From positions 2,108,001-2,172,000 of the forward strand of contig JAGTWN010000004.1 in the NCBI GenBank assembly GCA_018842655.1: 64,000 nucleotides of DNA, in the 5' to 3' direction. Numbering within the stretch: position 1 is the stretch's first letter; each line of letters begins with the position of its first letter. The DNA comes from Candidatus Pantoea haifensis. Lineage in GTDB: Bacteria > Pseudomonadota > Gammaproteobacteria > Enterobacterales > Enterobacteriaceae. The notes beneath the pieces are model-generated. The model had not been told where the DNA came from and did no database searches. It saw only the letters and a program-made list of their open reading frames with translations. The position numbers were made by a program, and so were the translations under genes. This document shows positions 13,630 through 23,254 of this stretch, piece after piece.

Positions 13630-14751
13630 TTACTGACGACTGTCGTTCGCCGAGCGTAACAGACTGCGACTTTCAACCAGGAAGCGTTTGGCGTGATCGC
13701 CGAACCAGTGCTCCACACGATTAAAACTGTCAATAAATGCCTGCTTGTCACCCTGCTCCAGCAATGTGATCGCTTCACCAAAACGCTGATAGTAACGTTT
13801 AATCAACGCCAGATTATTTTCTGAAGACATAATGATGTCTGCATACAACTGAGGGTCTTGTGCAAACAGTCGTCCTACCATCGCCAGTTCTAAGCGATAG
13901 ATAGGCGACGACAGCGCCAGTAACTGATCGAGATTAACATTCTCTTCAGCCAGATGCAGGCCGTAAGCAAACGTCGCGAAATGACGCAGCGCCTGGATGA
14001 AAGCCATATTCTGGTCATGTTCAACCGCACTGATCCGATGCAGACGCGCGCCCCAAACCTGAATCTGTTCAAGGAACCATTGATAGGCTTCAGGTTGTCT
14101 GCCATCGCACCAGACAACTACCTGCTTCGCCAGGCTACCGCTGTCTGGGCCAAACATCGGATGAAGTCCAAGTACCGGACCGTTGTGTGCCGCGAGCATC
14201 GCCTGTAGAGGACGATTTTTGACTGAAGCCAGATCGACCAGAATGCAATCTTCTGGCAGTGGCGGTAACTGCGCGATGACCTGCTCAGTCAAATGGATCG
14301 GCACGCTAATAATGACCATACCGGCATCGCGGAGTAGCGCATCAGCCTGATCCCAGTCATCTTTATCCAGGCTTTTAACGGCATAGCCAGACAACGTCAG
14401 CATCTTTTCAAACAGACGCCCCATTTGGCCATTACCGCCAACAATCACCACCGGGCGCAATGACGGACAAAGGGTTTTAAAGCCTTTGTCGTTTTCGCTG
14501 GTGTAGGATTCACGCATGACGCGGCGTAATACATCCTCGATTAAATCGGGCGGCACGCCGAGCATTTCGGCTTCTTTGCGGCGCGAGGCCAGCATAGAAG
14601 CTTCGCGCTCAGGCACATAAATAGGCAAGCCGTAACGGCTTTTTACTTCGCCAACTTCAGCGACCAGTTCAAGCCGCTTAGCCAGCAGATCGAGTAGCGC
14701 CTTGTCTACATTGTCAATTTGATCGCGTAACGCGGTCAGTTCAGCCACCAT
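13630..14751 (-). CDS. tyrA: Bifunctional chorismate mutase / prephenate dehydrogenase
   Basis: TyrA makes 4-hydroxyphenylpyruvate for tyrosine synthesis. The AroQ chorismate mutase domain spans about residues 1-90 ([19 protein letters not shown]), followed by the NAD-binding [10 protein letters not shown] segment and the dehydrogenase domain with GLHPMFGPD. The 373-aa length equals E. coli TyrA and the frame is intact. It follows aroF by 6 bp and is co-transcribed from the TyrR-controlled promoter. Confidence 0.97.
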   Translation of the reverse strand: MVAELTALRDQIDNVDKALLDLLAKRLELVAEVGEVKSRYGLPIYVPEREASMLASRRKEAEMLGVPPDLIEDVLRRVMRESYTSENDKGFKTLCPSLRPVVIVGGNGQMGRLFEKMLTLSGYAVKSLDKDDWDQADALLRDAGMVIISVPIHLTEQVIAQLPPLPEDCILVDLASVKNRPLQAMLAAHNGPVLGLHPMFGPDSGSLAKQVVVWCDGRQPEAYQWFLEQIQVWGARLHRISAVEHDQNMAFIQALRHFATFAYGLHLAEENVNLDQLLALSSPIYRLELAMVGRLFAQDPQLYADIIMSSENNLALIKRYYQRFGEAITLLEQGDKQAFIDSFNRVEHWFGDHAKRFLVESRSLLRSANDSRQ

Positions 14752-14757
14752 TACTCA

Positions 14758-15837
14758 TTACACCTCGTGTGACAGACGCGCCGACAGTACTCCCTGCAGA
14801 TCCTGATGCATGTCGCGTAGCAATGTCTCAGTGATTTCCCAGTTGATGCAAGCATCGGTTACGGAAACACCGTATTTCATTTCGCTGCGTGGTTGCTCTG
14901 AAGACTGGTTACCTTCATGGATATGGCTTTCCAGCATTAAACCAATTATCGAACGGTTTCCATCTTTGATCTGGGCAATAGCAGATTCAGCTACGCCAGG
15001 CTGACGGCGGAAGTCTTTATTAGAATTGCCATGGCTGCAATCTATCATTAAGGCCGGGCGCAGTCCCGCTTTCAGCATCTCTTTTTCACACTGAACAACA
15101 TCTTCCGGGCCGTAATTTGGTGCTTTGCCGCCGCGCAGGATAACGTGACCATCGGGGTTGCCTTGCGTTTGTAATAAACAAACCTGCCCTGCCTGGTTAA
15201 TGCCGACAAAGCGATGCGGCATGGCGGCAGCACGCATGGCGTTAATCGCGGTGCCCAAACTTCCATCCGTACCGTTTTTAAAACCGACCGGCATTGACAG
15301 GCCCGACGCCATTTCACGATGGGTCTGAGATTCTGTGGTACGCGCACCAATTGCCGACCAGCTAAACAGATCGCCTAAATATTGTGGGCTATTCGGGTCA
15401 AGTGCTTCCGTTGCTAAAGGCAGCCCCATTTCCACAAGATTGACGAGCAGCTCACGGGCAATGTGCAAACCGGCTTCCATATCAAACGAGTTATCCATGT
15501 AAGGATCGTTGATTAACCCTTTCCAGCCGACGGTAGTACGGGGTTTTTCAAAATAGACGCGCATAACGAGATACAGCTGATCCTTCAACTGTTCAGAAAG
15601 AGTTTGCAAACGACGTGCATATTCAAGTGCCGCTTCAGTATCGTGGATCGAGCACGGGCCGCATACTACTAACAAGCGCGGGTCGCGACCGGCAATAATG
15701 TCAGAGATGGTCTGGCGGGAAGCGGTAATTTGCGCTTCCTGCTGAGCGGTTAACGGGAACTTTGCTTTAAGTTCTTCCGGCGTGATCAAAACTTGTTCGT
15801 CAGCGATGTGCACATTATTCAGCGCGTCTTTTTGCAT
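14758..15837 (-). CDS. aroF: DAHP synthase, tyrosine-sensitive type
   Basis: AroF condenses phosphoenolpyruvate and erythrose 4-phosphate in the first shikimate-pathway step. The 359-aa product has the class I motifs LLVVCGPCSIHD, GFKNGTDGS and LMIDCSHGNSNKD. Operon position with tyrA and the upstream TyrR box identify the tyrosine-sensitive isozyme rather than aroG or aroH. The frame is intact. Confidence 0.95.
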   Translation of the reverse strand: MQKDALNNVHIADEQVLITPEELKAKFPLTAQQEAQITASRQTISDIIAGRDPRLLVVCGPCSIHDTEAALEYARRLQTLSEQLKDQLYLVMRVYFEKPRTTVGWKGLINDPYMDNSFDMEAGLHIARELLVNLVEMGLPLATEALDPNSPQYLGDLFSWSAIGARTTESQTHREMASGLSMPVGFKNGTDGSLGTAINAMRAAAMPHRFVGINQAGQVCLLQTQGNPDGHVILRGGKAPNYGPEDVVQCEKEMLKAGLRPALMIDCSHGNSNKDFRRQPGVAESAIAQIKDGNRSIIGLMLESHIHEGNQSSEQPRSEMKYGVSVTDACINWEITETLLRDMHQDLQGVLSARLSHEV

Positions 15838-15894
15838 GATGCGATCCTTTTACTCGTTTATGCGGTCACAGGATCCTCGTTGAGGATGGCCCAC

Positions 15895-15922
15895 ACTGTA
15901 TCACAAGCCGTACAGGATGCAA
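15895..15922 (-). promoter_or_regulatory. aroF-tyrA promoter
   Basis: On the minus strand TTGCAT (15922-15917) and TACAGT (15900-15895) are separated by 16 bp. The TGTAC motifs overlapping and preceding it suggest weak TyrR half-sites near the promoter (around 15907-15935). Confidence 0.65.
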
Positions 15923-16036
15923 TTAATAATGTACAGTTTTCTTTCCCTCTCGGGATTTGAGTTCAAAATTATTATATAAAGCCTTGTTATTCAATTACTT
16001 TTATCAAAAAGAAGAGTCGTGCACATCCACAAATAG

Positions 16037-16054
16037 TGTACAATTTAATTTACA
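16037..16054. promoter_or_regulatory. TyrR box upstream of aroF
   Basis: TGTACA-N6-TTTACA matches the TyrR operator consensus TGTAAA-N6-TTTACA with one difference. It sits about 115 bp upstream of the aroF -35. In E. coli, aroF-tyrA is repressed by TyrR with tyrosine through several such boxes. Confidence 0.8.
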
Positions 16055-16128
16055 CCAAGCCACCTTCTTTTCATTGCCTGATTTGTTAAGCTGGGCGATA
16101 GCGTCCAAATTTTAAGGAGAACCCTCCC

Positions 16129-16656
16129 TTGAATCGCTTTCCTGACATCAATTTGCGCCCTTTTCACGTTAATGACACGCCTGCTTTTGCCGCCGCGGTA
16201 AACGGTTCGCTCGATACTTTATTGCCGTGGATGGTTTGGGCACATGTCGATTATCAGGAACATGAAGCGGCCAGCTGGATTGCCTTTACCCAGTGGCAAA
16301 GAGAAAAAGGTGAAGCAGAAGAGTTTGCCATTGTGGATAAACATGATCGGCTGCTGGGCGGTGCAGGTATCCGCTTTCCACGTCACCCCGGTGATTTCAG
16401 TGCGATAGGTTATTGGGTTCGTAGCGATGCTCAGGGCAACGGAATCGCCAGCCGTGCCGTTATGCATCTGCTTGATATTGGCTTTAAACGGCCAGACGCA
16501 AAAGTGATTGAAATTCTTGCTGCGGAAGAGAATAAAGCAAGCAGAGCGGTGGCAGAAAAATGTGGCGGACAGTTTATAGATTATCGTTACGGATTGATCG
16601 TTTTAGACAGCGGCCCGGTCAATACGGCAATTTATCACTTTCACCGTCCATCCTGA
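16129..16656 (+). CDS. GNAT-family N-acetyltransferase (RimJ/RimL type)
   Basis: The 175-aa protein has the RimJ/RimL-type GNAT fold: an N-terminal INLRPFHVNDTPAFAAAV strand-helix, and motif A with GYWVRSDAQGNGIASRAV, where QGNGIA (residues 102-107) binds acetyl-CoA. The acceptor cannot be told; relatives acetylate ribosomal protein N-termini, spermidine or small molecules. The start is TTG preceded by AAGGAGA. It is a single gene between divergent aroF and the rplS operon end, and I do not recognise an E. coli orthologue at this spot. Confidence 0.85.
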   Translation: MNRFPDINLRPFHVNDTPAFAAAVNGSLDTLLPWMVWAHVDYQEHEAASWIAFTQWQREKGEAEEFAIVDKHDRLLGGAGIRFPRHPGDFSAIGYWVRSDAQGNGIASRAVMHLLDIGFKRPDAKVIEILAAEENKASRAVAEKCGGQFIDYRYGLIVLDSGPVNTAIYHFHRPS

Positions 16657-16690
16657 AAAACAGGATATCAGGCAACATTACGCACGGTAT

Positions 16691-16722
16691 AAAAAAGGGG
16701 CTGGCATCACGCCAACCCCTTG
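16691..16722 (-). terminator. rpsP operon terminator
   Basis: On the minus strand GGGGTTGGC and GCCAGCCCC form a hairpin followed by six T, downstream of rplS. Confidence 0.85.
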
Positions 16723-16759
16723 TTTGCTATTAACTTTTAGATGTCGCGTTAGCGATACC

Positions 16760-17149
<390 letters not shown>

Positions 17150-17915
17150 TTACTCTTCCACATCATCGTTTTGTTGCTGCTGAAATTCACGTTTGAATTC
17201 GCTTTAGCAACCTTGCTTGCTCTTCAGTCAGAGCCAGGTTTTCCAGAAGTTCAGGTCTTCTTAGCCAGGTACGGCCTAGCGACTGTTTCAGGCGCCAACG
17301 GCGAATATCAGCATGGTTTCCAGACAGTAATACTGCCGGGACTTCCATGCCTTCTAACACTTCAGGTCGGGTGTAGTGTGGACAATCCAGCAAACCTTCC
17401 GAGAACGAATCCTCATCGGCTGACGCTTGCTTACCCAGCACACCTGGGATAAACCGGGCGACTGAGTCAATCAATGTCATTGCTGGCAGTTCCCCACCGC
17501 TGAGTACGTAATCGCCGATTGACCATTCTTCATCAATTTCGGTTTGGATTACGCGCTCATCAATCCCTTCGTAGCGCCCACAGACCAGAATTAATTTGTT
17601 CTGTGTCGCCAGCTCGCAAACGCCCTGTTGGTCGAGTTTGCGCCCCTGAGGTGAAAGATAAATCACCCTGGCTCCGTCTCCCGCCGCTGCTTTCGCTGCG
17701 GAGATGGCATCCCGTAAGGGTTGTACCATCATCAACATTCCCGGTCCGCCGCCGTAAGGACGATCATCCACGGTACGGTGCCGGTCGTGCGCGAAGTCGC
17801 GTGGACTCCAGCTTTGAATGTTGAGCAGGCCATTTTTTACTGCCCGGCCAGTTACCCCGTAATCGGTAATAGCGCGAAACATTTCTGGAAACAGGCTAAT
17901 AACACCAATCCACAT
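17150..17915 (-). CDS. trmD: tRNA (guanine-N1)-methyltransferase TrmD
   Basis: TrmD methylates G37 of tRNAs reading CNN codons, preventing +1 frameshifting. It is a SPOUT-class knotted enzyme; [17 protein letters not shown] and [11 protein letters not shown] are diagnostic. The start [16 protein letters not shown] at 17915 is preferred over a longer upstream frame. As written the frame stops at 17187 after ARLLKRIQT, about 12 residues short. Downstream in another frame lies EFKREFQQQ and a stop at 17150, like family C-termini. Restoring it needs one base removed from the AAA at 17203-17205 or two bases added, so this break is less clear than the others. Confidence 0.92.
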
Positions 17916-17950
17916 TGTATTCGCCGTTACGTTACCGTTTGATTCGGAGA

Positions 17951-18499
17951 TCAAAAACCAGGATCCCAATCTACTTCAATGAGACCAGTAGAGAGATCGA
18001 CTTTCTTGATAACCTGTTCATCAAGAAACGGAATCAACCGCTCCTGTACACCGAATGCATCTTTCAGGTTTGCCTTAACGACAAGCACGTCGTTCGAGCC
18101 GGTTTCCATCATGTCAATGACTTTACCCATTTCGTAGCCGTCGAGGTTAACTACCCGGCAACCCATAAGGTCTTTCCAGTAATAGTCGCCTTCGTCCAGC
18201 GCAGGCAACTGCGTCGAGTCAACCATAATTTCGCAATTGGTTAACTGGGCCGCAGCATCACGATCGTCAATGCCTTTGACTTTGATGATCAGATCCTGAT
18301 TATGGTGCTTCCAACTTTCCAGTTCGATCGGCTGCCATTTACCGGCACGCTGAATAAACCAGGGTTGGTAGTCGAAGATGCTTTCAGCGTCTTCAGTGGA
18401 GGAAAACACTTTGAGCCAACCGCGGATGCCGTAAGCTGCCCCCATCTTACCCAAAACAATGGGTTTAACTGGAGGCTGTGCGGCAAGTTGTTTGCTCAT
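17951..18499 (-). CDS. rimM: Ribosome maturation factor RimM
   Basis: RimM binds S19 and assists 30S head assembly. The 182-aa length matches E. coli. It carries the N-terminal RimM domain ([18 protein letters not shown]) and the C-terminal PRC-barrel ([19 protein letters not shown]). The start MSKQLAAQ at 18499 is favoured by family length; a longer start would overlap the rpsP end. It is co-transcribed with rpsP and trmD. Confidence 0.97.
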   Translation of the reverse strand: MSKQLAAQPPVKPIVLGKMGAAYGIRGWLKVFSSTEDAESIFDYQPWFIQRAGKWQPIELESWKHHNQDLIIKVKGIDDRDAAAQLTNCEIMVDSTQLPALDEGDYYWKDLMGCRVVNLDGYEMGKVIDMMETGSNDVLVVKANLKDAFGVQERLIPFLDEQVIKKVDLSTGLIEVDWDPGF

Positions 18500-18517
18500 G
18501 CTCACCACCGTGACAGA

Positions 18518-18765
18518 TTAAGCTGCTTTTTTGCTTCTTTGATCAGCGCGTTAACGCGATCAGAAAGCGTTGCGCCCTGGCCAACCCAGTGCTCGATGCG
18601 GTCGAGGTCCAGACGCAGACCTTCAGCCTGACCAGAAGCGATCGGGTTGAAGAAACCTACGCGCTCGATGAAGCGACCGTTGCGTGCATTGCGGCTGTCA
18701 GTAACGACGACCTGATAGAACGGACGCTTTTTTGCGCCGTGACGTGCCAAACGAATTGTTACCAT
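18518..18765 (-). CDS. rpsP: 30S ribosomal protein S16
   Basis: S16 is an early-assembly 30S protein. The start [18 protein letters not shown] at 18765 follows GAGGAT. The T6 run on the plus strand at 18527-18532 is one short. With seven the C-terminus reads EAKKAA and stops at 18518, giving 82 aa exactly as in E. coli. Without it the frame runs on to 18502 and overlaps the rimM leader. This is the first gene of the ribosomal operon. Confidence 0.95.
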
Positions 18766-18780
18766 AACATCCTCTTCAGT

Positions 18781-18822
18781 TAATAAAACACCCGGCCCCC
18801 ATCGAGGAACGGGGTCCGGATG
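18781..18822 (-). terminator. Terminator-like hairpin between ffh and rpsP
   Basis: On the minus strand CATCCGGACCCC and GGGGGCCGGGTG form a stem followed by TTTTATTA, 16 bp before the rpsP start. It looks like an intrinsic terminator yet lies in the rpsP leader, so it may end ffh transcripts, attenuate rpsP, or both. Confidence 0.55.
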
Positions 18823-18906
18823 CTGTATAAAAAGCCCGAAAATTTTACTCATTTTGGCGCAAAAAGCAACCTGTGAGCACTTCTTTCCGACTTTTTTGTG
18901 GAACGA

Positions 18907-20268
18907 TTAACGTCCCGGGAAACCTGGCGGCATCATGCCTTTCATACCACGCATCATTTTTGCCATGCCGCCCTTCTTCATTTTCTTCATCATACGCTGC
19001 ATATCGTCGAACTGCTTAAGTAAGCGATTGACATCCTGCACCTGCATACCTGAACCGGTCGCGATACGACGTTTACGCGAACCTTTAATGATTTCTGGCT
19101 TTTCACGCTCTTTGCGCGTCATGGAGTTGATGATGGCCTCCATGCGCACCAGCACTTTGTCGTCCATTTGTGATTTAACGTTATCCGGCAGTTGGCCCAT
19201 GCCCGGCAGTTTGCCCATCAGGCTTGCCATGCCGCCCATATTGCGCATCTGCTTCAGCTGTTCCAGGAAGTCGTTAAGATCAAATCCATCGCCCGTCTTC
19301 AGCTTTTTGGCTAACTTTTCTGCCTGTTCGCGATCGACTTTGCTTTCGATATCCTCAATCAGCGACAGCACATCACCCATACCGAGGATACGTGATGCAA
19401 TGCGCTCGGGATAAAACGGCTCCAGCGCCTCGGTCTTTTCACCCACACCCATGAATTTGATGGGCTTGCCGGTAATATGACGAATTGACAATGCCGCACC
19501 ACCGCGCGCATCACCATCGACTTTCGTCAGGATCACACCGGTCAACGGCAGTGCTTCGTTAAATGCTTTAGCTGTATTAGCGGCATCCTGGCCGGTCATG
19601 GCGTCAACCACAAACAGCGTTTCAACCGGATTGATGGCGGCATGAACCTGTTTGATTTCGTCCATCATCGCTTCATCAACGTGCAGACGGCCGGCGGTAT
19701 CCACCAGCAGCACGTCGTAAAACTTCAGTCTGGCTTCTTTCAGCGCGTTATTAACGATGTCGACCGGTTTCTGCGAGAGATCGGAAGGACAGAAATCGAC
19801 GCCAACCTGCTGTGCCAGCGTTTCAAGCTGTTTGATGGCTGCCGGACGGTAAACGTCAGCGGAAACAACCAGCACTTTCTTTTTGTGCTTTTCACGCAGG
19901 AATTTGCCCAGTTTCCCGACGCTGGTGGTTTTACCCGCACCCTGCAAACCCGCCATCAGCACCACCGCAGGCGGCTGTGCAGCTAAATCCAGCGCGTTGT
20001 TTTCAGCGCCCATCGCCGCGACTAATTCATTGCGAACGATTTTGATGAATTCCTGGCCAGGCGTCAGGCTTTTGTTAACGTCATGGCCTACCGCGCTCTC
20101 TTTTACGCGGTTAATAAACTCACGTACGACCGGCAGGGCAACGTCAGCTTCGAGTAACGCCATGCGGACTTCACGCAGCGTATCTTTAATGTTTTCTTCA
20201 GTGAGCCTTCCGCGGCCACTGATATTGCGCAGGGTTTGCGACAAACGATCGGTCAAATTATCAAACAT
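18907..20268 (-). CDS. ffh: Signal recognition particle GTPase Ffh
   Basis: Ffh binds 4.5S RNA and signal sequences and delivers ribosomes to FtsY for co-translational membrane insertion. The 453-aa length equals E. coli. The N domain is followed by the G domain with GLQGAGKTTSVGKL (about residue 104), the DTAGRL and TKVDGDARGG motifs, and the Met-rich M domain at the C-terminus (MKKMKKGGMAKMMRGMKGMM). The frame is intact. Confidence 0.98.
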   Translation of the reverse strand: MFDNLTDRLSQTLRNISGRGRLTEENIKDTLREVRMALLEADVALPVVREFINRVKESAVGHDVNKSLTPGQEFIKIVRNELVAAMGAENNALDLAAQPPAVVLMAGLQGAGKTTSVGKLGKFLREKHKKKVLVVSADVYRPAAIKQLETLAQQVGVDFCPSDLSQKPVDIVNNALKEARLKFYDVLLVDTAGRLHVDEAMMDEIKQVHAAINPVETLFVVDAMTGQDAANTAKAFNEALPLTGVILTKVDGDARGGAALSIRHITGKPIKFMGVGEKTEALEPFYPERIASRILGMGDVLSLIEDIESKVDREQAEKLAKKLKTGDGFDLNDFLEQLKQMRNMGGMASLMGKLPGMGQLPDNVKSQMDDKVLVRMEAIINSMTRKEREKPEIIKGSRKRRIATGSGMQVQDVNRLLKQFDDMQRMMKKMKKGGMAKMMRGMKGMMPPGFPGR

Positions 20269-20434
20269 TGTCTCTCACTTAAAAAAATCGCGAGGCGCCT
20301 GATTGGCAGAATGCGGCGGATTATAACACGAAGCATCAGCGATCTCTGCAATTGCCCCTCAGATCGTTTGGAGCCAGCTGCTGCTGGCGCTATACTGCTT
20401 TTTCCTTATATCTGACTGATACCTGAAAGGATCT

Positions 20435-21235
20435 ATGTCCGTTTTCGCACTAGTGGCGCTGTTCGCCTACTCTCTGAGCCTTGCATTGATCATCCCCAGC
20501 TTGTTGAAACGTAACAGTGGCTGGCGGCGAATGGCGGTGCTTTCTGCCTGCGTGGCGCTAATTACTCACGCGGTCGCATTGCAACAGCGCATTTTTGCCG
20601 TCGACGATGGACAGAACCTGAGCCTGCTGAATATTGGCTCGCTGGTGAGTTTACTCATCTGCTCAATCATGACTATCGTGGCTTCGCGCAATCGTGGCTG
20701 GCTGCTGCTGCCTATTGTTTACAGCTTTGCCTTAATCAATTTGGCCTTTGCTACTTTTGTACCCAACGCCTTTATTACCCACCTGGAAACCACGCCGGGT
20801 ATGATGATTCATATCGGCCTGTCGCTGTTCGCCTATGCTACGCTAATCATTGCGGCGCTTTATGCACTGCAACTGGCCTGGATTGATTATCAGTTAAAAC
20901 ATAAAAAACTGGCGTTCACGCAAGATATGCCGCCGCTACTCACTATCGAGCGCAAGATGTTTCATATTACTCAGGTCGGCGTGGTGTTATTAACGCTGGT
21001 GTTGTGCACAGGCCTGTTTTATATGCACAACCTGTTTAGTGCTGAGAATCTCGATAAAGCAGTGCTTTCTATTATCGCCTGGTTCGTCTATATCGTTTTG
21101 CTTTGGGGTCATTATCATGAGGGTTGGCGCGGTCGTCGTGTTGTCTGGTTCAACTGTGGTGGCGCGCTGCTGTTAACTATGGCTTACTTCGGCAGTCGCA
21201 TTGTACAGCACCTTCTCATTCACACGCCTCGCTAA
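20435..21235 (+). CDS. ypjD: CcsA/ResC-family inner membrane protein YpjD
   Basis: This 266-aa multi-pass protein has about eight hydrophobic segments and the family core GLSLFAYATLIIAALYALQLAW and WGHYHEGWRGRR, which places it in the cytochrome c assembly (CcsA-like) family. It matches E. coli YpjD closely. Its role is poorly defined. It is divergent from ffh and 16 bp upstream of corB. Confidence 0.92.
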   Translation: MSVFALVALFAYSLSLALIIPSLLKRNSGWRRMAVLSACVALITHAVALQQRIFAVDDGQNLSLLNIGSLVSLLICSIMTIVASRNRGWLLLPIVYSFALINLAFATFVPNAFITHLETTPGMMIHIGLSLFAYATLIIAALYALQLAWIDYQLKHKKLAFTQDMPPLLTIERKMFHITQVGVVLLTLVLCTGLFYMHNLFSAENLDKAVLSIIAWFVYIVLLWGHYHEGWRGRRVVWFNCGGALLLTMAYFGSRIVQHLLIHTPR

Positions 21236-21251
21236 TTAAGGAAGTTCTGCG

Positions 21252-22538
21252 TTGGAACATGTTTCAACCACCACGCTGATTGTTACGTTAATCATTATGG
21301 TTCTGGTTTCGGCTTATTTTTCAGGGTCAGAAACCGGCATGATGACACTCAATCGCTATAAACTGCGCCATCAGGCGAAAAATGGCCATCGTGCCGCCCG
21401 CCGCGTCGAAAGATTGTTACGACGCCCCGATCGGCTGATCAGTCTGGTACTGATTGGCAACAACCTGGTCAATATTCTTGCTTCATCCCTTGCCACCATT
21501 GTCGGGATGCGCCTGTATGGCGATGCTGGTGTTGCTATCGCTACCGGCGTGTTGACGTTTGTGGTGCTGATTTTTGCCGAGGTGCTGCCAAAAACTGTCG
21601 CGGCGCTCTACCCGGATAAAGTGGCCTACCCCAGCAGCGTACTGCTCGGTCCCTTGCAATACGTCATGTTGCCGCTGGTTTGGTTGCTGAACTCTATTAC
21701 CCGTATTTTAATGCGCGTAGTGGGCATCAAAACTGACGGTTCGATCAGCTCGGCATTAAGCAAAGAAGAACTGCGTACCATTGTTTACGAGTCGCGCAAT
21801 GTTATGTCGCGCCGTAATCAGGATATGCTGCTGTCAGTACTCGATCTGGAAAAAGTCAGCGTGGATGACATTATGGTGCCGCGCAATGACATTGTTGGCA
21901 TTAACATCAACGATGACTGGAAATCAGTTGTGCGTCAGCTTAGCCACTCACCGCACGGTCGCATCGTTCTGTTTCGTGATTCGCTGGATGATTGCGTGGG
22001 CATGCTGCGCGTACGTGAAGCCTGGCGCATGATGACGGAGAAGAAAGAGTTCACCAAAGAGACGCTGCTGCGTGCTGCCGATGAAATTTACTATGTGCCT
22101 GAAGGCACGCCTTTAAATATTCAGTTGGTTAAATTTCAGCGCAACAAGAAGAAGGCTGGCCTGGTGGTGGATGAATATGGTGACATTAAAGGTTTAGTCA
22201 CTATTGAGGATATTCTGGAAGAGATTGTTGGTGACTTCACCACCTCTATGTCGCCTTCACTGGCGGAAGAAGTGATGCCGCAAAATGATGGTTCGGTATT
22301 GATTGAAGGCAGCGCCAGCGTGCGTGAAATCAATAAAGCATTCAACTGGCATCTGCCAGAGCAGGAAGCGCGCACCATCAATGGCATGTTACTGGAAGCG
22401 TTAGAAGAGATCCCTGAAATTAATACACGTATACAGATTGAGCACTACGATATTGATATCCTGGATGTACAGGACAACATGGTGAAACAGGTGCGTATTA
22501 CACCACAAACGCCGTTAAAATCTTCTGTCGGTTCATAA
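21252..22538 (+). CDS. corB: CorB/CorC-family membrane protein (DUF21 and CBS domains)
   Basis: This protein has an N-terminal DUF21 membrane domain (about residues 1-190), a pair of CBS domains (VDDIMVPRNDIVGI and EIYYVPEGTPLNIQL / GLVVDEYGDIKGLVT), and a C-terminal CorC/HlyC domain. E. coli YfjD has the same 428-aa length. Family members are linked to magnesium/cobalt efflux. The start is TTG at 21252 after AAGGAAG. Frame intact; likely co-transcribed with ypjD. Confidence 0.9.
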   Translation: MEHVSTTTLIVTLIIMVLVSAYFSGSETGMMTLNRYKLRHQAKNGHRAARRVERLLRRPDRLISLVLIGNNLVNILASSLATIVGMRLYGDAGVAIATGVLTFVVLIFAEVLPKTVAALYPDKVAYPSSVLLGPLQYVMLPLVWLLNSITRILMRVVGIKTDGSISSALSKEELRTIVYESRNVMSRRNQDMLLSVLDLEKVSVDDIMVPRNDIVGININDDWKSVVRQLSHSPHGRIVLFRDSLDDCVGMLRVREAWRMMTEKKEFTKETLLRAADEIYYVPEGTPLNIQLVKFQRNKKKAGLVVDEYGDIKGLVTIEDILEEIVGDFTTSMSPSLAEEVMPQNDGSVLIEGSASVREINKAFNWHLPEQEARTINGMLLEALEEIPEINTRIQIEHYDIDILDVQDNMVKQVRITPQTPLKSSVGS

Positions 22539-22541
22539 AGC

Positions 22542-22569
22542 AAAAACGCCGCATCTTAGCGGCGTTTTT
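22542..22569. terminator. Shared corB/luxS terminator
   Basis: AAAAACGCCGC and GCGGCGTTTTT form a symmetric hairpin with A and T tracts that serves both converging genes. Confidence 0.9.
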
Positions 22570-22590
22570 GTTTGCAGCTTACGGCAAAAA

Positions 22591-23106
22591 CTAAATATGC
22601 AATTCCTGCAGCTTCGCTTCTGGCAGTTTCAGGTCGTCATTGTAGTTCACACCAATATCATGGGCTAATACGTTGCGAGCGATCTGTTGTGCCTCATCCA
22701 GCGAGTGCAGCTTATAGCTGCCACACTGATATTCGTTAAGCTCTGGGATTTGATTCTGATCTTTTACCTTCAGAACATCTTCCATTGCGCCTTTCCACGC
22801 TTTAGCAACGCGCTGCTCATCTGGCGTACCGATCAAACTCATGTAGAAACCGGTGCGGCAGCCCATTGGCGAAATATCGACGATTTCCACGCCTTCACCA
22901 TTCAGGTGGTTGCGCATAAATCCTGCGAAGAGATGCTCAAGCGTGTGAATGCCACGCTCAGTGAGAATTTCTTTATTGGGTCGACAGAAACGCAGGTCAA
23001 AAACGGTAATCGTATCGCCATGCGGCGTCTTCATGGTCTTCGCTACACGCACTGCGGGCGCGGCCATGATGGTATGATCAACAGTAAAACTATCCAGTAG
23101 TGGCAT
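22591..23106 (-). CDS. luxS: S-ribosylhomocysteine lyase LuxS
   Basis: LuxS splits S-ribosylhomocysteine to homocysteine and DPD, the autoinducer-2 precursor, in the activated methyl cycle. The metal-binding HTLEH motif gives H54 and H58, and the third ligand lies in [11 protein letters not shown]. The start at 23106 follows GGAGGTGACGTA; the protein is 171 aa as in E. coli. The micA gene lies head-to-head upstream, as in E. coli. Confidence 0.97.
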   Translation of the reverse strand: MPLLDSFTVDHTIMAAPAVRVAKTMKTPHGDTITVFDLRFCRPNKEILTERGIHTLEHLFAGFMRNHLNGEGVEIVDISPMGCRTGFYMSLIGTPDEQRVAKAWKGAMEDVLKVKDQNQIPELNEYQCGSYKLHSLDEAQQIARNVLAHDIGVNYNDDLKLPEAKLQELHI

Positions 23107-23143
23107 TACGTCACCTCCTGTTCTGAGAATTTTTTTAAAACGA

Positions 23144-23172
23144 TGAAACTTTTCTGTTCGCCCAACGTCTGA
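23144..23172 (+). promoter_or_regulatory. Sigma-E promoter of micA
   Basis: TGAAACTT (23144-23151) and TCTGA (23168-23172), spaced by 16 bp, resemble the sigma-E elements GGAACTT and TCTGA. Transcription starting at G23179 would be 7 nt after the -10. E. coli micA is driven by sigma-E. Confidence 0.75.
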
Positions 23173-23178
23173 ATATAT

Positions 23179-23251
23179 GAAAGACGCGCATTTGTTATCA
23201 TCATCCCTGACAACAGAGATGTTAATTTGGCCACATTGATGTGGCCTTTTT
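23179..23251 (+). ncRNA. micA: Small RNA MicA
   Basis: The sequence begins GAAAGACGCGCATTTGTTAT, identical to the E. coli MicA 5' region that base-pairs with the ompA leader. A first stem (CATCCCTG / CAGAGATG) and a terminator hairpin GGCCACAT / ATGTGGCC with a T run follow. Length about 73 nt and its place between luxS and gshA on the opposite strand match E. coli. It acts with Hfq to repress ompA and other porins in envelope stress. Confidence 0.93.
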
Positions 23252-23254
23252 CTT

